From contig OY292274.1 of NCBI GenBank assembly GCA_958496175.1, positions 7,812,001 to 7,876,000 on the forward strand: 64,000 nucleotides of DNA. Direction: 5' to 3'. Below are positions 54,067-64,000 of this stretch, in pieces. This stretch comes from Sisyra terminalis. Its lineage: Eukaryota > Arthropoda > Insecta > Neuroptera > Sisyridae. A program made the position numbers and the translations under genes. The notes beneath the pieces were generated by a model. It ran no database searches, was not told the DNA's origin, and saw only the letters and a list, made by a program, of their open reading frames with translations. Within the stretch, counting starts at the first letter, position 1, and the number at the start of each line of letters is the position of its first letter.

Positions 54067-57000
54067 ATGATCTTAAAGATTCTTATCGCTTTACTCTTAT
54101 GTGGATACGTTTTCTCGGAAAATGTTTCATTAAAATCAGAAATTGAAGAAGTTCTTGCAAAGAACTCGAGTGTAAAAAATTGCAGTGCAATTGTGGAACT
54201 TGAGCCAATAGAGGTGGATCCATGTCCGCAAACGGAATATGAGTCATATATGAAATGCACAGAACAACGAAATGAGAAAATTGAAAAAATTCGCAAAAAG
54301 CGCTATGCTAATTGTAATGGAAACAATGGCAATTGTTACGACAATAATTGCGGAAGCTGTTCAAATTCCTGTAGCTCCTGCGTTTCCAACTGTTATCAAT
54401 GCAATTCTTGCTCAACGTGCCAAACAAACAATTGTTGTGTTCAACATTGCAACCAACAATGCAGAAGTTCCAATTGTCGAACAGCATGTAGAAAAGACTG
54501 CTTCCAAAAAATTGAGTCTTCCAATGCGAATGTTAAAGTTAATTTGACTAATCAAGATAATACCGTGCAAAATATCACGACTATAATACATTTGCATAAT
54601 TTAGTTAACAGCTCTAATATTGTAGACATACCTCTTCAAGTAAGTATACATTACAATAAGTATTTGATTTCATAAACGGTGCACACTGGAATTTTAAATC
54701 ATATCAATTTTAATAACTATTTACAACTTAAATTATAAAAAAATATTTTTATTTAATTTGAATGTTTTATCAAAATATTCAACTAAAACTTGTCAGCAAT
54801 AATTGCGTATTACATTTTTATTGAGAATTTTATCCTTTCTATTCTATACTTCTTACGAGTTATAAAAAATTTCAAGCCGTTTTTATCGTTATCTCTTCAT
54901 TTAAAATTGAATAAAATCCTAACCAAGTATTATTTGCGAATGATAAAACTCATTGAAGGTTACAATGATTTTACTTTACATTCATTATTTTTAAACAAAT
55001 TTCCTCAATTTTTGTTATTTAATCTGATAGATATAATCCACTAGAATCTAAGTAATTAATAAAACAAATAAGTTTCGAATTCATTGCCAACCACATACAT
55101 TGAAATTTCAAAGGAATGCAATGAAATACCTAAAATTTATACTTCCTGAATGCAAAGGATTTAGCAGGATCCACATGGCGCGTTGGCCCCCAAATAGGAA
55201 CCTATGTCAAAACTTATATTAAAATATCGGCTTGAAATACAAACACTTTTTATATACCTTTCGCGACCAAATTTCTCTATGATTTTGAGATATGGGCAAA
55301 AATGTCCTCCCGCATGGCTATTTTTCAAAGTTATACCATATATCTCAACAACTAATTAAGCTAGAGAAGTGAAACCAACGCGAGGCTTTACATTTTTTTA
55401 CAGAGGATATCATTTATTTTTTTGAAATTTTTAGAAAAAAAAAATTATACGAAAAAATCCAAAAAACAATTGAAATAAATTTTTTATGTGTTCCCTGAAA
55501 ATGAGAATCACGAACAAAATATATTTTATGCTTCTACATGAGCACTATAACTCATAAAAATTGCGTGAAAAAAATAGTTGGTGCAACACCTTGAAAAAAA
55601 ATGAAATGTGATTTACGCCAGTATACCTCAATTTTATTATTTTTTTTCGAAGTGTTTCACCAACTTTTTTTTCACAAAACTTCAGTGAAAAATAGGCCAC
55701 ATATAGGAGCGAAACATATTATTTTCATACTTGTAAGTCTAAGGAAACATAAAAAAAATTGTTTATTAGTTTTTTTGTTTTTCTATATTTACTCTTAAGA
55801 TGATACTTTCAAAAAAAAACTAATTGATCCCAAAAGAAAAAAACAAACAACTACTGTTCAATTTTTATTAAAATAAGAATAAAAAAAAATATCGTCACTG
55901 CTATAATTTACTACTACTGGAATACTATGCGTCTCCAATTAATTCTAGGTACATATTGACGGCATCTGAATTATTGGTTTTCTTCGTTTAGCTTACGATA
56001 TTATTCACTGGCTCATACCAAAATTTTTACAGGTTCTACCTAAAGTGGGCGAATAAATGAACTATCAAATAATATTTTAAAACAATGTGTAAAATAAGCA
56101 CCTAATATTATTAGGGTAGAAGTAAAATCAAGCCATATGTATAAATAACAAAGACAATGATTATATTTCGAATGGTAAAGATTGCAACAGTATTTTCCGT
56201 TATTCCTGTGATTCTCCAATAGAAACTTTATAGTGGGATATTGTTCTCATGCAACAGCTTTTAATTGTTATTTTTCATATGAACAATAATTATCCAGAAT
56301 TCTGCGTCCTACGAGATACTAACTAAATTATTTAATGTTCATAATATTCTAGTTGCAATAAAACATAGCAGTGACGATAATTTTTTATTATTCTTATTTT
56401 AATAAAAAATGAGCACTTGTTGTTTTTTTTTCTTTTGGGATCTATTATTTTGATCTTGAAAGTAATCATCTTAAGAGTAAATATAGAAAAACAAAAAAAG
56501 TAATAAACAATTTTTTTTATGTTTCCTTAGACTTACAAGTATGAAAATAATATATGTTTTGCTCCTATATGTGGTCTATTTTTCACTGAAGTTTTGTGAA
56601 AAAAAAGTTGGTGAAACACTTCGAAAAAAAATAATAAAATTGAGGTATACTGGCGTAAATCACATTTCATTTTTTTTCAAGGTGTTGCACCAACTATTTT
56701 TTCACGCAATTTTTATAAGTTATAGTGCTCATGTGGAAGCATAAAATATTTTTTTTCGTGGTTGTCATTTTCAGAGAACACATAAAAAAAAATATTTTAA
56801 TTGTTTTTTGAATATTTTTTGTATAATTTTTTTTAAAATTTCAAAAACATATTTGATTACTCTGTAAAATAATCTACAGCTTCGGGTTGGTTTCACTTCT
56901 CTAGCTTGATTAGTTTTTGAGATATATAACTTTGAAAAATAGCTATGCGGAGGGACTATTTGCTCATATCTCAAAATCATAGAGGAATTTGGTCGCAAAA

Positions 57001-60000
57001 GGTATATAAAATGTGTTTATATAACAAGCCGATATTTTAATATAAGTGTCGACATAGGGTCCTATTTGGGGACCAACTCGCCATGTGGATCCTGCTAGAC
57101 CCTTTACTATTATTTAAGTATATAATGATTTAAAGATTTATATAATTACTCTTAATGCTCTTAATATAACTATTTATTGAATATTAGTTTATGTCTTTGC
57201 GTTACTACTCTGTTGGTAGTTAAATTTATGATTTTATAGTTGAAAGTTAGTTTAATAATTAATTAATAAAACGAATAGAAATTGATCTAGACAACTTTCA
57301 AAATAAATGACACCTATATAAAACCCTCAAACTTGAACCAACAAATTACAGATGTTTATACAACAAATATTATGAATAATTTTGGTTAAAAAAATAGCTA
57401 AATAAAATCGCTTAATGATGTCAGCAAACCATTGTGGTAATGCGTAATAATATAGAACAAGATACGACATAAATCGTTAAAATAAATGTTTATTAAAATA
57501 ACTCTAGTTCTTTTTTTCTGGGGGCCTATTTCCTTAGAATTTTTTAAGTTTCCTAAAGGATTTCTAATACTAAGAGGTCAAAATAGTTTTTGAGATCTCA
57601 ATAAGTAAGTGATTGAATTCTTACGGAATGGTCGCCTAGGTGGTCTTAGAGTTCTGAAGCAAGTCCGAACTAGAGATTGGTAATCAAGAAGGATATGGGA
57701 GAAAGATTTTTACTTAAATTTTAACCAACACTTAATATATTAAAAAATTGAGTTTATACTTATAGTTTAAAGATATTTAATTAGCAAGTTTACAAGTTTT
57801 CTTCTCTTCTAAGCTTAAAAGCAATTTATTGAACTACATATATCCAATATCGTTAAAGACAAATTATTTACAAATTTAAAAATTAACAAATTAAAATGGA
57901 CGGAATATTTCCAAATGAAATATTGAAATATTTTCCAATTTTAAACATTTTTTTGATTTCCAAAAGCGTTTTTAACAACCGTAGGAAACTTCCTATGCAG
58001 CTGTTTCATTATTTTCTTTGCTTATCTATACTAATATATAAAATTCTTACGTTTGTCTGTACATTTCGATTTAAAAACCCAATTTGAGGGTAAATATTTG
58101 TTTCAAGAGTCCCTTATTCCAAATTTAACATTTCTAAAAATTTTGTCTGTCTGTCTGTGTGTCCCGATTTAACTAAAGAACGAAACAACCGAATTTAATG
58201 AGGTTTGATATTAAGATACAACACAATTTCCCACACATGTTAGGCTACTTATCATTCCTTAAAAATAATTAGGGAAGGTATTCCCTAGGGATGAAAACAG
58301 AAATTTTCACGTTAGACAGGCGAGTTATATATCATTGGAAAGGTAATTAAAAGTTAGAAAATAATTTGTAAAAATATTTTTAGTTGTGCGAAACTGAATT
58401 ACTTTTTAGTCATGATAATCAAAATAAAGAAGGTCATATTTTTTTTCCTATAACGTTGTATTTTCAAGTATAAATGCATATTTGTGTCAATGAAATTTGG
58501 AAAGTGTTTTTCTTATACGATGCAGATATATAATAAGAAAAGGTTTTTTGATAATTCTTCCTCTAGAAGAATGAAAAATGGTGTTAAAATTTGTACGGCA
58601 TAACGTCTAATAAACAATCGAAATTACAAATTTCATTATCAAAGTATGTTCGTTACAGACGAAACGTTTTATCGCTTAAAATAAAACAATGTTGATTTAT
58701 TATTAGAAACAAAAACTTAGGATCTGCTTAAAAATTTAAACTCTGATAGATATATCTGAAAATGGTTAAAATAAGTTTATAAGTGAGCATTAATTTTTTT
58801 GCTTTTCACATATTGTAAACCTGAAAATCCGAAACACGTATTCACAAATAAATACATTAGTGAGCGAATATTGAGTAGCAAGAAATTCGGCAAACTAAAA
58901 AAAAATGGTTTAGTTATATAGTTGAAATTCAGATATTTTAAAAATAAATGTATAGATACATAATGGTTATACTTGATTATCTGGAAGAACTGGGTTTCGT
59001 GCAATTGAACAAATTTTAATTTCGCGGCAGTTTTGTACATTGCAGTAGGTAGAGTAATAGTTTTGAGAAAAAGCTTCATTCGGAAGTCGAGGCAATGAAA
59101 TGGGATTTCTACTAATATTCTAAATCTTGACCCTTTACTTCTGTTATTTTTGAACGCGAGTGTTTTGATAACTTTTTACTGTTTTAAGTCATTATTAAGA
59201 CTGACTATATTAAACTTGACGATATTTTTTTATGTATAGATACTGATTGATTTATGGATTATTTGGTTCACCGTAGGTATAAGCAATTGAACATTCTCTT
59301 TTTAGATATTTAAAAATATTTCTTGGAAATTAATTGATCATTACATACAAATATTTTATTCTAAGCAACAGTTTATTAAATGTGTCTTTTTCAAGTCGAC
59401 ATAATAGTGTTTTTAAGTATGATTACGTTTTTCGTAAAAGAAAGAAAAAAAATAAAAAATTTCATACCTCTACAAATAGCAAATCTAAAAAGGAAATGTA
59501 ATCTACTCCTACGTTACGCAGACGAAGTCGCGGGGAGCAGCTAATGTAAACTAATTCTACTTATCTAGGGAATCTAGTGCTATCATAGTATCGAAGACAA
59601 TTGTTTGTATCGCTTTATTGAGGTATTTTTTTTTTTTTTTTTGGAAAAATATTAAGATAATATATCTCCTATTGACCTCCGCTTGAAATACTCTGGGGAC
59701 TTTATCCAGTCCTACAAATATTCAGTTTCTAGGACTTACAATAAACGTTCTTTCGCCTGTCCTATCATTTCGTTTATTTGTTTTTTGTATCAAAATTTGT
59801 ATCAATTTTTTATACAAAAAAATACAAAAAAAATTTTTGTATCAAATTATTAAGACAATAGTTCTTAAATTTATTAGGTACACTATGTAATTTTTGTTAT
59901 CTATTGTCTAATTGGGTAAAAATTAACTCAAACGATTACATTACAAATCTAAAATGGTTTGTTTTATACCTAATTACTATTATTAAAATATATCTGTATG

Positions 60001-63000
60001 ACTAATATTCGAGACAATATCATATAATTGCAATAAAAATTACTGAACAATGATTACTATTTAAGATTATTAAATAAATTTTGTAGAATTCAACTAAGAT
60101 AAAATGATAAAACAATGTAAAATATATGACTCGTTATTACGTAAATGTTCACTATAATCCGCATGATAAAATGATAATAATTATGAACATCCGTAATAAT
60201 AAGTTATGTATTTAATTATTACAAAAAAAAAATGCATTTCAAACATAACTTTTGCACTTTAAACAATTAAAAAAAACTTAAAATAGGAGTGGAAATTCAT
60301 TTGATAAAATTTAAAAATTTGTACTTATTTGTCGGCATTTTTGATACCTACTTATTTTTCAAAAGTATTAGTGTAAAGATGTTAAGCAAATAGTTGCTGT
60401 TTGAGACGCCTTACGTTTATATTACTTGCATAGTGATAAATTCTTATTATAATACTTTGATCAACAAATATTTGCGTTAAATAATGATGCATTTTTAGCA
60501 ATCTATGTAGTTGAATTTTATGCAATTGTCGCTGGCACTGGCTTTTGGGGCATTTCACGTGAAGCAGACAGCGAAAAAAAATTGATGCTCTGAAATTTGT
60601 TCATATTTGCCATAATAAATAAAAGTTTTTTTATTGGTCTACATATACATAAAATATACTATTTATACAATAAAAGAAATAAAATAATATAGTTTAATAT
60701 AATAGTAATAGTTCCAGATGCATGTCTTTGCCTTTCAACAACTTAGAAAACATAGAAAATAGAAAAAAAAATTAATATGATTCTTAACTATATAAATATT
60801 TAAAGATATCTGTCTCAGATCACTGAGAAAAACGACCTAAAAAAATCCAGCACTATATTTGGCAAATTTGTACTTCTAGTAAGTAGGAATGTGAATACAA
60901 AATACTTTTGTCGAATGATGATTATTTGCCAAGTTATAAGCTTCTAAATAATTGTCGTTTTTGAAATTCGTATGTTTTGAAAAAAATTTGCGAATTAAAA
61001 AATTTTTTTTTGAAATATTAAATATGGCGATTTAAATAGAAAATTAACTGTTCTTTCTAAATAAAAAAAATAAAAAATAAAATTGGACATTTTTATTTTT
61101 TTTAATACACAAAACCGGAAGTAAACTTCTCAAATCAGAATTTTAGTAACTTCGACCATTTTGATTATTGATTTTTTTATTTAAAAATATAGCCTAAAGT
61201 ACATTTATAATACACCAGAAGTTTCATAATGGGATCTGCAATAATTTAGGAGATACAGGAATTAAAGTAAATACGTGTCGTACTGAGCATTATACCCTAG
61301 CTTCCTTAGGTCAACTGGTTTACGCGATATAACACTAAAACTCTGCAAAAAATATATATACTATCCTACTTAAGCGTATTTAATGTTCTAACAATGTTGT
61401 GGGGTAATTATTATTAAAATTAAAATAGTACTTATTGAAAAAAATTTAGTAGGAAACAGTAGTTTAAAATAAATTTCGTGATAAGTAATAAAATCGTCTG
61501 CTATCCAAAGAGGTTAAATGATTAGAGTAAATGTGCTCCATAAACCCCATGTTAAACTTAAACTTTAATTTCTCCTCAATTTTCTAAGTGATCGTACCCC
61601 TTCCACAGCATATATGAACAAAATTGTTCTTATTGTTTTAACGAAGAGAGGAGAGAATATATTTTGTACAAATATGCTGTGGAAGGGGTACGATCACTTG
61701 GAAAATTGAGGGGAAATTAGGGTTTAAGTTTAACATGGGGTTTATGGAGCACGTTTACTCTAATCATTAAACCTCTTTGGCTAGCAGACGATTTTATTAC
61801 TTATCACGAAATTTATTTAAAACTACTGTTTCCTACTAAATTTTTTTTCAATAAGTACTACTTTAATTTGAATAATAATTACCCCACAACATTGTGGTCA
61901 AACATGCTTTAATGCATCTATCTCCTAAACTATTGCAGATTCCATTATGAAACTTCTGGTGTATCATAAGTGTACTTTAGGCTATATTTTGAAACAAAAA
62001 AATCAAAAATCAAAATGGTCGAAGTTACTAAAATTCTGATTTGAAAAGTTTACTTCCGATTTTGTATTTTAAAAAAAATAAAAATGTCAAGTTTGATTTT
62101 TTATTTAGAAAAAACAGTTAATTTTCTATATAAACCTCCATATTTAATATTTCAAAAAAAAAATTTATTTCGAAATTGTATTTCAAAAAATACGAATTTC
62201 AAAAACGACAATTATTTAGAAGCTTATAACTTGGCAAATAATCATCATTCGAAAAAAGTATTTTGTATCCACATTTATACTTACTAGAAGTACAATTATG
62301 CCAAATATGAACAAATTTCAGAACATCAATTTTTTTTTGCTGCCCGCTTCACGTGAAATGCCCCTTTTGTAGATTTTTGATTTTACAATTTGTATTTGGA
62401 ATGATATTAAATTAAATGCTTGAAATCTTTCATTTTATTTTTAGATAAATTCAACCAACCATCATAACATTAATATTGATGAAACTCGTAATCAAAATGC
62501 ACAAACTTTTCCTGTTAACCCGCCTTATGAAGCACCAAACATCGTTGTTCAATTTGATGGACATCAAAACGACTTGCCTTGCTGCCACTTAGTCTTACCT
62601 AGACAATGTGACGATTTAGATAAACCTCCTTACAAACGGTTTGAAAAAAAAACAACTAACAAACATGAAATTAAAAAAGATTTTTTTTCTAGATGTTACC
62701 ATCGGCGAAGACGTACTTGTGGTTTACATTGTATGTTAAACTCTGTTCCTGCTTCTATATCAACTCCTGTTGTACCTGCTCCTTTACCAGTTCCTTCTCC
62801 ACCGTCTCCTTATTTTCCTCCTCCATCACCTATTTATTATCAACAGCCGCCAGCTTACTATTATAACCCTCCACCACCGCCACCCCCTGCCCCTGTTTAT
62901 ATTCAACCAGTACAACCTATTCAAACTGTACAACCTATTCAAACTGTACAACCTATTCAAACTGTACAACCTATTCAAACTGTACAATCGCCATGCCCTT

Positions 63001-63368
63001 TATTGCAACAACAGCAACAACGACAACAAATACACGTACAAACTGCACAAGAAATCCCATTCCAAAATAATCCTATTTCTCCATGTACATCACAAAACGT
63101 TCAAATGTATTCTAGTTATCCTTTTTATCAACAACAACCTTTTTATCAATCGTATGGATATAATTATCCCTTCTATGGTCAATATAGTGGTTACTCTGGT
63201 TATATGAATAATGCATTTTTGAATTCATATCAATCTTACCCTTCTGTTGTTCCTAGAGCTTATGATACAACATCCCACTTTCAAGTAGCAAACTACCAAT
63301 TGGGTGATGTAAAAACGTCGCAAAATTTGTCAAAAACAAACATTACAACTGCAAAAAGTTACTTATAG
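54067..63368 (+). CDS. Secreted cysteine-rich and proline/tyrosine-rich protein, two exons
   Basis: Exon 1 is 54067-54639 and exon 2 is 62445-63368. Both boundaries are phase 0 with CAA|GTAAGT and TTTTTAG|ATA, giving 498 residues. Residues 1-17 (MILKILIALLLCGYVFS) are a clear signal peptide. Next comes a segment with NCS, NVS, NLT and NIT glycosylation sites and a dense Cys/Asn-rich block (about 20 Cys in 60 residues, with CxxC and CC pairs). Exon 2 starts His/Asn-rich, has a second Cys cluster (DLPCCHLVLPRQC; CYHRRRRTCGLHC), then a poly-Pro run, four VQPIQT repeats, a Gln-rich stretch and Tyr/Gly/Phe-rich repeats (SYGYNYPFYGQYSGYSGY). This composition suits an extracellular matrix, cuticle, silk or adhesive-type protein. 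I do not recognise the family. An AG just before the ATG (54066) allows a 5'-UTR exon upstream. Confidence 0.8.
55154..57105. mobile_element. 1.95-kb foldback element, copy 2 (intron of the secreted protein gene)
   Basis: Ends AAAGGATTTAGCAGGATCC and GGATCCTGCTAGACCCTTT. Arms match those of 33488-35436. The unique core lies in the opposite orientation relative to copy 1: AGGTTCTACCTAAAGTGGGC here, its complement at about 34540-34560. No coding capacity recognised. Confidence 0.88.
57106..58024. other. No gene seen
   Basis: Intron sequence of the secreted protein gene, A+T-rich, with no repeat ends recognised. Confidence 0.4.
58025..59544 (+). mobile_element. Helitron-like element
   Basis: Starts TCTATACTAATATATAAAAT after A and ends GGGGAGCAGCTAA before T. 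It shares 5' and 3' blocks with the minus-strand copy 46561-48941. Non-coding. Confidence 0.65.
59545..60547. other. No gene seen
   Basis: A+T-rich intron sequence with a short poly(T) tract near 59628-59641. No supported feature. Confidence 0.4.
60548..62363. mobile_element. 1.8-kb near-palindromic foldback element
   Basis: Ends GGGCATTTCACGTGAAGC and GCTTCACGTGAAATGCCC, flanked by 6-bp CTTTTG (60542-60547 and 62364-62369). Arms pair almost to the centre near 61640 (CCTTCCACAGCATAT and ATATGCTGTGGAAGG). The left arm carries an extra segment of about 250 bp (about 60612-60862), bounded by ATATTTG-like direct repeats and absent from the right arm. Confidence 0.88.
62910..62981 (+). repeat. 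Four perfect tandem copies of an 18-bp coding unit (VQPIQT)
   Basis: The unit gtacaacctattcaaact occurs four times in frame and encodes VQPIQT. It lies between the poly-proline run and the glutamine-rich run of the secreted protein. The copies are identical at the DNA level, which suggests recent slippage or expansion. Confidence 0.95.
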
Positions 63369-63631
63369 GTATTTGTTATTTGTAAGCCCCCAAACAAAGT
63401 GAAAATCAGATGTAGGTAACTTATTCCAAAACCAATTATTTTAAGGTCAAATATTTCAAAGTCCAATAAGGTATATTTCTTACTCTTATTTATAGTATTA
63501 CTTACTAAAAACATTATAATCAGGCTGTTGTTTTATTTGACAAACATGAATTTCTTCTTTACTAATTACTTTATTACTTTTCCACAAGCTTGGTTTTGGT
63601 TTTGATTTTTTATTTTGATGTTTTTTTTTTT
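63369..63631. other. 3' flank of the secreted protein gene
   Basis: Short A+T-rich stretch after the stop codon. No AATAAA before the MITE; the first is at 63869-63874, beyond it. Confidence 0.4.
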
Positions 63632-63837
63632 GGCTCATGTCTCTTTTAGAACCATCAACTCTGACAACGTTGCATTTTCTATTTTTAATCTTTATTCAGT
63701 AAAAATAGTTTATATATCTAATAATATAAAATAATAATCGTATAATTTTCTCTTTTGTGGCTTAATTTTCGTTATGGGCCGATTTAGTAGAAAATGTGAC
63801 GTGGCCAGATTTGACGGTTCTAAAAGGAACATGAGCC
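63632..63837. mobile_element. hAT-like MITE, copy 2
   Basis: Ends GGCTCATGTCTCTTTTAGAA and the complement of TTCTAAAAGGAACATGAGCC. It shares TCTGACAACGTTGCATTTTC with the copy at 40646-40870. Target duplication is obscured by a T-run. Confidence 0.8.
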
Positions 63838-64000
63838 TTTTATTTATAAGAACAACTATAAGTGAGTAAATAAAACAAATTAAAATTTATTTAAATTAAA
63901 AAATGGGTTGTCATTTCATTCTCCATGTTCCATTACAAATATCTGGAGGTAAGGTATAAGTGAACTGTTAATTTAAAAAACGTAGAATGTTTCTTAAACT

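Noticed and set aside
57610..57690. tRNA-like look of a G+C-richer patch (GGTCGCCTAGGTGGTC)
   Set aside because: No B-box and no cloverleaf pairing found by eye.
62770..63207. Alternative 145-codon frame over the Pro/Tyr-rich exon
   Set aside because: A +1 shadow of the repetitive coding sequence; the main frame joins exon 1 in phase and has the natural stop.

Overview
The window is a strongly A+T-rich piece of an animal nuclear genome, most likely an arthropod and probably an insect. The evidence is spliced genes with GT/AG introns, insect-type transposons (Helitron, PIF/Harbinger, Ty3/gypsy, Jockey-like LINE, many foldback elements) and protein matches to animal families. No species can be named from the sequence alone.

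Region 1 to 36.2 kb is dominated by one plus-strand gene, a class II phosphoinositide 3-kinase (PIK3C2 type). I traced 25 exons from 5286 to 36164 that join in a continuous frame (4755 coding bases, 1584 residues in the window). They run through a disordered N-terminus, RBD, C2, helical domain, lipid kinase, PX and a final C2. The true first exon is not identified and may lie upstream. Introns hold several transposons with long terminal inverted repeats. The 15.6-kb intron that splits the PX domain carries two nested genes: a single-exon Cep57-like centrosomal protein gene on the same strand (20563-23214) and a small two-exon gene of unknown function on the opposite strand (28985-29639).

Region 36.2 to 54 kb is an intergenic transposon cluster. 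It has a nested Tc1/pogo-type element with inner MITEs, a tandem/inverted repeat block, a young but internally deleted Ty3/gypsy element with a canonical -1 frameshift heptamer at the gag stop, and nested Helitrons interrupted by a hAT-like element and a 5'-truncated LINE. One Helitron has an intact empty site elsewhere in the window, which fixes its ends exactly.

Region 54 to 63.4 kb is a two-exon plus-strand gene for a secreted protein: signal peptide, cysteine-rich and N-glycosylation-site-rich N-half, then a proline/tyrosine/glutamine-rich C-half with four perfect copies of a six-residue repeat. Its 7.8-kb intron contains three further elements, two of them very large near-palindromes. 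The last 600 bases hold a small hAT-like MITE.

The PI3K and Cep57 genes share no known pathway; their association looks positional. I saw no rRNA, functional tRNA, CRISPR or prokaryote-like operon.
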